DNA of 64,000 nt from Hathewaya limosa (GTDB lineage: Bacteria > Bacillota > Clostridia > Clostridiales > Clostridiaceae). Location: the NCBI RefSeq assembly GCF_030815255.1, contig NZ_JAUSWN010000001.1, positions 1-64,000 of the forward strand. The letters run 5' to 3'. The notes under the pieces are model-generated. The model did no database searches. It was not told where the DNA came from and worked only from the letters and a program-made list of their open reading frames with translations. A program made the translations under genes and the position numbers. Every line of letters begins with the position of its first letter. Within the stretch, counting starts at the first letter, position 1. This document shows, piece after piece, positions 35,301-41,975 of the stretch.

Positions 35301-35595
35301 TTCAGGGTTACAGACTATGAATGATATAGTCTATGATAGAACACCTTGTACAGAGGCTATAAAAAGTAGGGAATTATCTAATTTAATAGGCAAAAGACTA
35401 GCTGAACTAGGTTTTGTTAATAGAGGATCTAATGATCATAATTTATATGTAACAAAAAATACTAACATGCCATCTTTACTTATAGAGAATGGGTTTGTTA
35501 CTAATCCTACTGAAGCAAATAAAATTAAAGATCCAAATATGCAGAATAAAATGGCTGAAAAAATTGGACAAGCAATTAATGATTTTTTTAAGTAA
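32380..35595 (+). CDS. Secreted bifunctional autolysin: glucosaminidase, five triple-Tyr repeats, amidase_3
   Basis: 1071 residues. A signal peptide (residues 1-29, ending MVYA) is followed by a beta domain (30-135) and a glucosaminidase domain (about 172-325) with catalytic Glu in MMKETGFLKFGGDVS. Five repeats of about 104 residues follow (starting near 331, 436, 542, 645 and 749), each with LYQFWIKDKR..WTMLRDY and DYLIGVHVKDK..RLDDFKY, the triple-tyrosine type. The C-terminal zinc amidase_3 (about 863-1071) has its ligands in LDAGHGN, GGIRESDL and SLHFDSS and a catalytic Glu in SLLIENGF. It would cut both glycan and stem-peptide bonds of peptidoglycan. It has a close paralogue downstream. 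Confidence 0.92.
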   Translation: MKMKNRKVLSLIYSFIFISFIFSSNMVYAEEVISDMNAIKISLNNLQDEETLSIEKEVKASVISINPVDNVEVYFNDKKMDNIPFQVIHKDDDEKTYGEFSYKLNPKDLSEGKHEIDFIVTDINGNSKKESRNITIEGIKQNVEDEQITEKRRDIKAFVESEKTSIRGRAEITKGQAFSYLRLRNSQKSDEYISNFVTWVWEEGEAEGIRSDIAFAQMMKETGFLKFGGDVSEEQNNFAGIGAVGGGVAGASFPTIQIGIRAVIQHLKAYACKDPLNKELVDPRFNLVTRGCAPYVEDLSNKWAAGDSNYGQDIVKMVEYAKTLESRNPKAILKSFKVYDNGAECNIDNKFVYNKKYTLVAEAESMNTILYQFWIKDKRTNQWTMLRDYSEDNIFTWTSPSDGKDYLIGVHVKDKCSKERLDDFKYTPVQFILEKAKLQSFGVYDGNTEIKDFVFKKGKTYTLRSNAIANSKVLYQFWIKDKRTDKWTMLRDYEENNTCTWTAPTDGKDYLIGVHVKDESSKQRLDDFKYNIMKLESMKSYVQSFGVYDGNNEIKNSVFKKGKTYTLKAVAIAESKPLYQFWIKDKRNGQWTMLRDFAESNTFTWIAPMNGQDYLIGVHVKDNHSIERLDDFKYNPIHLEVEKSHIQSFSVYDGNTEIKNYVFKKGKSYTLKSTAIAESKALYQFWIKDKSNNQWTMLRDFEEGNTITWTAPTEGQDYLLGVHVKDKYSVERLDDFKYSSMKVESGTAQVQSFKMYYGSKEITSHVFQRGKKYTLKATANGASKPLYQFWIKDKSNNQWTMLRDFAESNTVTWTAPTKSCQDYLLGVHIKDKCSQQRLDSFKYQPITLYGTIINNNSKNKKKIVLDAGHGNRNLTYGGYDSGAVGVGGIRESDLTQSLTLKLGQYLQRQNFDIIYTRDYLKGYTQVREDLIQRVDVANSNKADLFVSLHFDSSNNPSANGISTHYSSYKPNLDNSGLQTMNDIVYDRTPCTEAIKSRELSNLIGKRLAELGFVNRGSNDHNLYVTKNTNMPSLLIENGFVTNPTEANKIKDPNMQNKMAEKIGQAINDFFK

Positions 35596-35640
35596 CATAA
35601 GATTGATACAGAGGCGTAAAGTAAGTTAAAAATCATTTTA

Positions 35641-35677
35641 AAATAGGAAGAAGATAAAACTTCTTCCTATTTTTTAT
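35641..35677 (+). terminator. Terminator after the first autolysin
   Basis: Perfect stem aaataggaagaag / cttcttcctattt with loop ataaaa, followed by a T run. Confidence 0.85.
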
Positions 35678-35764
35678 TTTGTTTTTAAAAAAAGTCAAAA
35701 AATATAAATATTTTGGAGGAATTTATAGAATAATATAGAAGTTTAAATATTGAAACAGTTCATT

Positions 35765-35784
35765 TTAATCCTTTTACGCTTAAA
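35765..35784 (+). promoter_or_regulatory. Shared motif upstream of the second autolysin
   Basis: ttaatccttttacgcttaaa, nearly identical to 32302-32320 and at a similar distance (about 55-65 bases) from the start codon. A partial inverted copy, gcgtaaag, is at 35614-35621 in the same gap. Confidence 0.45.
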
Positions 35785-35837
35785 ATAACAAATCATGTAA
35801 AGTTACTTTCTATTATGACATAAAGGGGATAGATAAA

Positions 35838-38435
35838 ATGAAGAATGTCAACAAACGAATAAGGACTTTTATTTATAGTTTAATGTTTATTGGTTTTGTT
35901 TTTGGAATTCATGTAACTTATGCAGATGAAATATTGCAAGATAAAAATTCAACGAATCAAGTCGTAGATAAACAAGAATACAAGCAACATATCAGTTATT
36001 TAGATACGAAACAGGAAGATTGTACACTTATCATGGGACAGGCAGAAATGACAAAAGGACAGGCATTTACATATCTTAAACATAGAAATCACAATAAAGA
36101 TACTAGATATATATATAATTTTGTTAATTATGTTTGGGAGGAAGGACAAAGGGAAGGGGTTCGTCCAGATATAGCTTTTGCCTTAATGATGAAAGAAACA
36201 GGGTTTTTAAATTTTGGTGGAGATGTAAGTGAAACACAAAATAATTTTGGAGGTATTGGAGCTACTGGTGGTGGTGCTAAGGGAAATAGCTTTCCTAGTA
36301 TTCAAATCGGTATAAGAGCTGTTATTCAACATCTTAAAGCCTACGGAAGTAAAGAGAAATTAGTGAATGATGTTGTAGATCCAAGATTTGAAAAAGTTAC
36401 AAGAGGAGTTGCACCTTATGTTGAATTATTAGCTAATAAGTGGGCTGTTGGTAATCCTAATTATGGCAGACAAATTGTAGCTATGGTTGAAAAAGGAAAA
36501 GAATTAAGTGATGAAAGTCCTAAAAGCATAGTAGAAGATTTTAAAATTTTAGATGGTAATTTAGATGTTACTAAAGAAAAACTTTTACGAGGAAAAACTT
36601 ATACTTTAATGGCAGAGTCAAAGAGTGAAGAAAATACATTATATCAATTTTGGCTTAAAGATAGAAGGACTAATAAATGGATTCTGTTAAGAGATTATGA
36701 TACTAAAAATACAATAACATGGGTTGCACCTATGGATAATTGTGATTATTTAATTGGAGTACATGTAAAAGGTCAATATAGTATGAAAAATTTAGATGAC
36801 TTTTATTATGAATATATACAAGTTATCAAAGGTATAGCCAAGGTAAAAGGTTTATCAATATATGACGGGACTACAGTAATTTCTAATAGAAAATTAAAAA
36901 AGGGAAAAACTTATACAGTAAAGGCAGAAGTAGAAAAAAACTGTATTCCAATGTATCAATTTTGGCTTAAGGATAAGAGAACAAATAAATGGATGATGCT
37001 AAAAGATTATGGAGAAAATAATACCATAGTATGGACATCACCTTTAGAAGGAAAAGATTATTTATTAGGAGTACATGTAAAAGATAAGTATAGTGATAAG
37101 AGATTGGATAGTTATAAATATGAAGGTATTCAATTAGTATCACAAAGTCCACAAAATACAATTTTAAATAGTTTTGAAGTGTATGATAGAAATAGCATTA
37201 TAACAAATAATTTATTTAATAAAGGAAAGGCTTATACAATAAAAGTAAAGGCATTTTCTGCTACAAAGCCATTGTACCAATTTTGGCTTAAGGATAAAAG
37301 AACAAATAAGTGGACAATACTAAGGGATTATAGTGAAAGTGATATGTTTAGTTGGATATCACCTAGTGACGGAGAAAATTATTTGTTAGGAGTGCATGTA
37401 AAAGATAAATATAGTGATAAAAGACTAGACCTATATCAATATAAATCTATAAAAGTTATAGGAGAATCTATAATAGCCAATGTAAAGAATTTTAAAATAT
37501 ACCAAAATAGTAGTGAAATAACAGATGGTAGACTTAAACAAGGTGAACAATATAATTTAAAGGCATGTGCTATAGCAACTTCAAAACCATTGTATCAATT
37601 TTGGATTAAGGATAAAAGAAATGGTAAATGGACAATGTTAAAAGATTATAGTGAAAAGGATACAATTACATGGATGTCACCAAATGAAGGAAAAGACTAT
37701 TTGTTAGGAGTACATGTAAAAGATAAATACAGTATAAAAAGGTTAGATACTTTTAAGTATGTACCAATTACTATTTTAGGTGGAATTAATACTAAAAAGG
37801 CAAAAATAGTTTTAGATGCTGGTCATGGAAATAAAAATATTACTTACGGTGTTATTGATTCTGGATGCATAGGAGTAGGTGGCGTAAGAGAATGCGATTT
37901 AACTCAAATGTTAACAATGAAGGTAGGACAATATTTAAAAGAACGTAATTTCGATGTTATTTATACACGAGATTATCTAAAAGGTTATAAAGAGGTTAAA
38001 AATGATTTACAACAAAGATGTGATATTGCTAATTATAATAAAGCAGATTTATTTGTAAGTTTTCATTTTGATTCAATTGGTAACCCTAAAGTTGAAGGAG
38101 TTAGTACACATTATAGTAGTTATAGGCCTAACTTAGATAATTCAGGATTACAAACTATAAATGATATAATATATGATAAAACACCTTGTATTCAGGCTAT
38201 AAAAAGTAAAGAATTATCTGATATAATATGTAAAAGATTATCAGAATTGGGGTTTAAAAATAGAGGATCTAAAGATCATAATCTATATTTAACTAGAAAT
38301 AGTAATATGATCTCTTTACTTATAGAATGTGGATTTATTACAAATCCATCAGAGGTTAAAAAGGTGGAAAATCCAATAATACAAACTAAAATGGCCGAAA
38401 AAATTGGAGAGGCTATAAGTGATTTTTTAAAGTAA
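35838..38435 (+). CDS. Secreted bifunctional autolysin paralogue with four triple-Tyr repeats
   Basis: 865 residues. Signal peptide 1-30 (ending VTYA), no separate N-terminal beta domain, a glucosaminidase domain at about 70-220 (LMMKETGFLNFGGDVSETQNNF), four triple-tyrosine repeats (about 228-650, MYQFWLKDKRTNKWMML type) and a C-terminal amidase_3 (about 655-865) with intact LDAGHGN, GGVRECDLTQ, SFHFDS and SLLIECGF. It is the same design as the upstream protein minus one repeat and the N-terminal domain, so the pair arose by duplication. Its own terminator-bounded unit and shared upstream motif suggest parallel control. Confidence 0.92.
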   Translation: MKNVNKRIRTFIYSLMFIGFVFGIHVTYADEILQDKNSTNQVVDKQEYKQHISYLDTKQEDCTLIMGQAEMTKGQAFTYLKHRNHNKDTRYIYNFVNYVWEEGQREGVRPDIAFALMMKETGFLNFGGDVSETQNNFGGIGATGGGAKGNSFPSIQIGIRAVIQHLKAYGSKEKLVNDVVDPRFEKVTRGVAPYVELLANKWAVGNPNYGRQIVAMVEKGKELSDESPKSIVEDFKILDGNLDVTKEKLLRGKTYTLMAESKSEENTLYQFWLKDRRTNKWILLRDYDTKNTITWVAPMDNCDYLIGVHVKGQYSMKNLDDFYYEYIQVIKGIAKVKGLSIYDGTTVISNRKLKKGKTYTVKAEVEKNCIPMYQFWLKDKRTNKWMMLKDYGENNTIVWTSPLEGKDYLLGVHVKDKYSDKRLDSYKYEGIQLVSQSPQNTILNSFEVYDRNSIITNNLFNKGKAYTIKVKAFSATKPLYQFWLKDKRTNKWTILRDYSESDMFSWISPSDGENYLLGVHVKDKYSDKRLDLYQYKSIKVIGESIIANVKNFKIYQNSSEITDGRLKQGEQYNLKACAIATSKPLYQFWIKDKRNGKWTMLKDYSEKDTITWMSPNEGKDYLLGVHVKDKYSIKRLDTFKYVPITILGGINTKKAKIVLDAGHGNKNITYGVIDSGCIGVGGVRECDLTQMLTMKVGQYLKERNFDVIYTRDYLKGYKEVKNDLQQRCDIANYNKADLFVSFHFDSIGNPKVEGVSTHYSSYRPNLDNSGLQTINDIIYDKTPCIQAIKSKELSDIICKRLSELGFKNRGSKDHNLYLTRNSNMISLLIECGFITNPSEVKKVENPIIQTKMAEKIGEAISDFLK

Positions 38436-38449
38436 AATAAGGATTTGAT

Positions 38450-38461
38450 TTAAGCGTAAAG
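38450..38461 (-). promoter_or_regulatory. Inverted copy of the autolysin-region motif
   Basis: ttaagcgtaaag, the exact reverse complement of the ctttacgcttaa core at 32308-32319. It lies between the second autolysin and lgt. Confidence 0.4.
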
Positions 38462-38490
38462 TAGTATTATAATTAAATAAAGTCAAAATT

Positions 38491-38517
38491 GGGGGAGCCT
38501 TGGCTTCCCTTATTTGT
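38491..38517 (+). terminator. Weak terminator before lgt
   Basis: Short GC-rich stem gggagcc / ggcttccc with a two-base loop, followed by ttattt. The T run is poor, so this is tentative. Confidence 0.4.
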
Positions 38518-38533
38518 TTAATTGGAGGGCTAT

Positions 38534-39292
38534 ATGAAAATAACCTTATTTGAAATATTTGGAATAAAAATACGTAGTTACGGGCTAATGATAGCTATAG
38601 GAATAAGTGTGGCATTACTATTATTAGATAAACAAAGTAAAAAAATGGGATATAATGAAGATGATATATGGGGATTATTTTTATGGTCTATATTAAGTGG
38701 AGTTTTAGGTGGTAAAATTTTATGGATTATTACTGAATTTAAAACTGTTATGGAAAATCCTAAAGTTTTACTTAATATAGGATATGGTTTTGTTGTTTAT
38801 GGAGCCATAGGTGGTGGAGCGCTTGCAATTTGTATATATTGTTTAAGAAAAAAATGGAATGTGTTAAAGGTATTTGATATGGTTGCACCATTAGTAGCCA
38901 TTGCACAAGGATTTGGAAGAATAGGGTGTTTACTTGCGGGATGTTGTTATGGGGCGCCTACACATTCACATTTAGGAATAGTTTTCCCAGAGGGATCCAT
39001 GGCACCTTCTGGAATAAGGCTGCATCCAACTCAAATTTATTCATCTATATTTGATTTTATTCTAGGAATATTATTGTTTTGGTATTTTAATAAAAAACCC
39101 AAAGAAGGAAAAGTATTCGGGGCATATATGATTTTATACAGTATAGGAAGGTTTTTAGTTGAGTTTTTAAGAAATGATCCTAGAGGAAATGTAGGGAATT
39201 TTTCTACATCACAATTTATTGCTATATTTACATTGATTTTGGGTATATGTATGTTTAATATACATAAGTTTAAAAAAGTAAAAAATAATTAG
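38534..39292 (+). CDS. lgt: Prolipoprotein diacylglyceryl transferase
   Basis: 252 residues from ATG 38534; an in-frame TTG 12 bases earlier overlaps the tggaggg ribosome site and is not used. A seven-helix membrane enzyme that attaches diacylglycerol to the lipobox cysteine of lipoproteins. Signatures: RSYGLMIAIGI, GFVVYGAIGGGA, the GRIGCLLAGCCYGAPT loop, LHPTQIYSSIFDF and GRFLVEFLRNDPRGN. A lipoprotein gene follows 13 bases later. Confidence 0.96.
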   Translation: MKITLFEIFGIKIRSYGLMIAIGISVALLLLDKQSKKMGYNEDDIWGLFLWSILSGVLGGKILWIITEFKTVMENPKVLLNIGYGFVVYGAIGGGALAICIYCLRKKWNVLKVFDMVAPLVAIAQGFGRIGCLLAGCCYGAPTHSHLGIVFPEGSMAPSGIRLHPTQIYSSIFDFILGILLFWYFNKKPKEGKVFGAYMILYSIGRFLVEFLRNDPRGNVGNFSTSQFIAIFTLILGICMFNIHKFKKVKNN

Positions 39293-39305
39293 CGAGGTAG
39301 CATAG

Positions 39306-40145
39306 GTGTATAAAAAAATATGTAGCTTATTTTTGATTTTGATTATAAGTTTTAGTTTTATAGGATGTAATAAAATAGAAAATTTAAAAGTTAAGTTAGG
39401 ACTTAAAAATAAGGATTTTGAATTTATGAAATCTGATACGATTAAGGAAGTAGTAATTCAAAGTAATAGAGATAAAGGGTTTAGATTTGTAGTAACCAAT
39501 GAAGAGGTTATAAAAGAAGCGTACAGTATTTTGACATCAGGGAAAAAAGTGGAAGTTAAATCTAAATTAGATCCAGATTATATATTTGAAGTTCATGAAC
39601 GTGGAGGAAAAGTACGCAAATTTTATTATATAGCAGGATTAGATAAACAAGATGGGGGAAATTTATATAGTGAAGATGGGAAGAATATATATGTTGTTTC
39701 TTCTAGATTAGATAATGATATATTAGGTGACTTTGAGAATATTAGAAAACCAAGAAAGTTTAAAGATGTATATTATGAATCTATTTCACAATGCATAAAA
39801 AGGTTTTTTAAAGATAGTAAGGATACAAAGTTAATAGACAAAGAATTTGCTATCAGTATAAAAGATGATTTTGATGTACAAAAATTTTTACTATCCTTGG
39901 ACATTGAGGAATTTAAGAGTGACTTAGCTGAGGACTATCCTAATGTTAAGATAAAGGATGATACCTTAAAATCTGATTTTACAATTGATGTACAAACTGA
40001 AGGATATAAAAGTATAGTATATAAATCAATTATTAGTTTTATAGATAATAAAACTAATAAGAAAAAATCCTATTATATATGGTCTACTTATGAAAATAAG
40101 AATTGGACAATAAAAATTGAAGAAAAGAAACCACAAGGGTTTTAA
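39306..40145 (+). CDS. Lipoprotein of unknown function
   Basis: 279 residues from GTG 39306 (ribosome site gaggt). A type II signal peptide with lipobox FSFIGC (Cys20 or 21) marks it as a lipoprotein, so it is a likely substrate of the Lgt encoded upstream. The mature part is charged, with no recognised domain: FRFVVTNEEVIKEAYSILTSG and FEVHERGGKVRKFYYIAG could be two copies of a small alpha-beta unit, the second being near 185-279. The three genes lgt, lipoprotein and mrp are close and co-directional. Confidence 0.8.
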   Translation: MYKKICSLFLILIISFSFIGCNKIENLKVKLGLKNKDFEFMKSDTIKEVVIQSNRDKGFRFVVTNEEVIKEAYSILTSGKKVEVKSKLDPDYIFEVHERGGKVRKFYYIAGLDKQDGGNLYSEDGKNIYVVSSRLDNDILGDFENIRKPRKFKDVYYESISQCIKRFFKDSKDTKLIDKEFAISIKDDFDVQKFLLSLDIEEFKSDLAEDYPNVKIKDDTLKSDFTIDVQTEGYKSIVYKSIISFIDNKTNKKKSYYIWSTYENKNWTIKIEEKKPQGF

Positions 40146-40171
40146 TAAAACAACTTAGGAGGGGATATGTA

Positions 40172-41029
40172 ATGAGCAGTTGTGAAGGTTGCAAAAATAA
40201 AGATAATTGTTCAAAGGCAAGTGAAAATAAAGGCTGTAATTTTATAATGCCTAAATTTGGAAAAATTAAAAATGTTATAGGGATAATCAGTGGGAAAGGC
40301 GGAGTTGGTAAATCTACAGTTACAGGTATATTAGCTACTAAGCTTAAAAATGAAGGATATAGTGTAGGGGTTTTGGATGCAGATATTACAGGACCATCTA
40401 TGCCAAGATTTTTTGGTATTAACAATAAAAGGTCTTCTATTGAAGCAACAGGAGAAGAAAATTCTTTTAAGTTTATTCCAGTAGAAACTGAAGGAGGAAT
40501 CAAGGTTAATTCCTTAAATCTTCTTACAGAGAATGAAGGAGATCCTGTTATTTGGAGAGGCCCTGTTATAAATGGAGTTTTAAATCAAATGTTTACGGAC
40601 ACAGTTTGGGGTGAATTAGATTATCTTTTAATTGATATGCCACCTGGTACAGGAGATGTAGCATTAACAGTAATGCAAAGTTTACCTTTGAATGGTGTTA
40701 TTGTTGTTTCAACGCCTCAAGATATGGTATCAATGATTGTAACTAAAGTTATTAGAATGGCAAAGAAATTAGATATTAATGTATTTGGTGTTGTAGAAAA
40801 TATGAGTTATGTTAAATGTAAATGTGGTGAGAAAATTAAAGTATTTTCTAATAAATCAGCGGAAGAAGGGGCTAAAGAATTGGGGCTACCATTGCTTGCT
40901 GAAATGCCTATAAATAAAGATTTAGTAGAGCATATGGAAAAAAGAACTATAGAGAAATTTATAAATGAAGAAGAAGATTATAATATGTTTCTTAAAAATT
41001 TTAAACTTCAATATTCAATGAATAAATAG
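40172..41029 (+). CDS. mrp: Mrp/NBP35-family ATPase (iron-sulfur carrier)
   Basis: 285 residues. A deviant Walker A (SGKGGVGKSTVTGILA, residues about 40-55), switch region VLDADITGPSMPRFFG, LLIDMPPGTGDVALTV and STPQDMVSMIVTKVI are the ApbC/NBP35 signatures. It has an N-terminal cysteine cluster (CEGCKNKDNCSKASENKGC) and a CKCGEK motif near residue 213, both plausible Fe-S ligands. It probably assembles or carries iron-sulfur clusters, in demand here for HypE, NrdG and other radical SAM enzymes. Ribosome site taggagggg. Confidence 0.93.
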   Translation: MSSCEGCKNKDNCSKASENKGCNFIMPKFGKIKNVIGIISGKGGVGKSTVTGILATKLKNEGYSVGVLDADITGPSMPRFFGINNKRSSIEATGEENSFKFIPVETEGGIKVNSLNLLTENEGDPVIWRGPVINGVLNQMFTDTVWGELDYLLIDMPPGTGDVALTVMQSLPLNGVIVVSTPQDMVSMIVTKVIRMAKKLDINVFGVVENMSYVKCKCGEKIKVFSNKSAEEGAKELGLPLLAEMPINKDLVEHMEKRTIEKFINEEEDYNMFLKNFKLQYSMNK

Positions 41030-41046
41030 TAAATTAGATTAAATAT

Positions 41047-41089
41047 AAAAGGGGCTGTCGCACTAAAAAATAGTGCGACAGCCCCTTTT
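41047..41089. terminator. Strong bidirectional terminator
   Basis: Perfect 19-base stem, aaaaggggctgtcgcacta pairing with its complement at 41071-41089, loop aaaaa, T-rich flanks on both strands. It separates mrp (plus) from thiT (minus). Confidence 0.92.
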
Positions 41090-41093
41090 ATAT

Positions 41094-41750
41094 TTAAATT
41101 CTAGCTTTATTTTTATTTACTGAATTAAAATTACTAATTAAATTTTTAATTGGTAATAGATTAATTATAATGCAGGAAATAATAAATTCTATGCTTAAAA
41201 ATGAAATGTTATAAACTAATGAATAAATATATGGATTTTGTCCCTTAGCGTATTCAGAGAAGAAAATTATACCGGATAAGAAATGACATAATAATCTACC
41301 TAAAATAGCTATTAATATACCTAAGCTTATTTTTATATGAGATTGTATGGGAGTATCTTTACTATAATTAGGTTTAATAAATCCGCCTATACCAATCATC
41401 ATAAAGGCTAGTGGATAGTCTAATAATAATTGAATAGGATGTACAACATATCCTCCTAAAAATAAATTTAGTATACCTAAAATAAAACCTCCTAACATTC
41501 CAATTTCAGGTCCATAGATAAAAGACAATAAAAGAATTGGAATTAAACTACCAGGTGTAACACTTCCACCTTGGGGCATTTTAAATAATCTAAATTGACC
41601 TAGCACTGTAGCTATAGCAATGGTAAGTCCAATAGTTACTATTGAAGAGGTAGTTAATTTTACTTTTTTTATTCTAATAAATAAAAGTAAAAGAACTAGA
41701 ACAATTAAAACAGATAATATGTTTGGAACGGAAAATAGTTCTTTTGGCAT
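41094..41750 (-). CDS. thiT: ECF-type thiamine transporter substrate component
   Basis: 218 residues with about six membrane helices. The features are those of an ECF S component of the ThiT family: AIATVLGQFRLFKMPQGGSVTPGSLIPILLLSFIYGPEIGML includes the family's thiamine-contact loop, followed by LLDYPLAFMMIGIGG and SGIIFFSEYAKGQNPYIYSLVYN. It would work with a shared ECF energising module encoded elsewhere. A TPP riboswitch precedes it, so thiamine uptake is shut down when TPP is abundant. Confidence 0.93.
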   Translation of the reverse strand: MPKELFSVPNILSVLIVLVLLLLFIRIKKVKLTTSSIVTIGLTIAIATVLGQFRLFKMPQGGSVTPGSLIPILLLSFIYGPEIGMLGGFILGILNLFLGGYVVHPIQLLLDYPLAFMMIGIGGFIKPNYSKDTPIQSHIKISLGILIAILGRLLCHFLSGIIFFSEYAKGQNPYIYSLVYNISFLSIEFIISCIIINLLPIKNLISNFNSVNKNKARI

Positions 41751-41757
41751 ATAAAAA

Positions 41758-41784
41758 ACCTCCTTAAAATAATGTGCAGGAGGT
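41758..41784 (-). promoter_or_regulatory. Sequestrable ribosome site of thiT
   Basis: On the minus strand an acctcc segment (41779-41784) can pair with the thiT ribosome site aaggaggt (41758-41765), seven bases before the ATG. This suggests that the TPP riboswitch acts mainly on translation, with ligand binding freeing the anti-Shine-Dalgarno segment. Confidence 0.6.
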
Positions 41785-41818
41785 ATAAGAAATACTCATA
41801 TAATATACATATAAGATA

Positions 41819-41893
41819 TTATGCTTTCCTACGCTGGGATTAACCAGATCAGGTTCGAGGGTATTTCTCAGTCTAATTGACACCCCTAGCACA
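41819..41893 (-). promoter_or_regulatory. TPP riboswitch (THI element)
   Basis: On the minus strand the conserved elements run in order: aggggtg, CTGAGA, ATACCC, GAACCTGATCTGG, TTAATCCCAGCGTAGGAA. This is an almost complete match to the thiamin pyrophosphate aptamer, 69 bases upstream of thiT. Confidence 0.96.
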
Positions 41894-41975
41894 AAAAATT
41901 TAATTTTAAAAGTGCTTATTAAATACTGCATGTATATTATAGTTTATATTGTAATAATTTACAACGTATATATAA

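Noticed and set aside
32380..38435. CRISPR-like or tandem DNA repeats
   Set aside because: The repetition is in coding sequence and corresponds to protein repeats of about 104 residues; no short repeat-spacer pattern.
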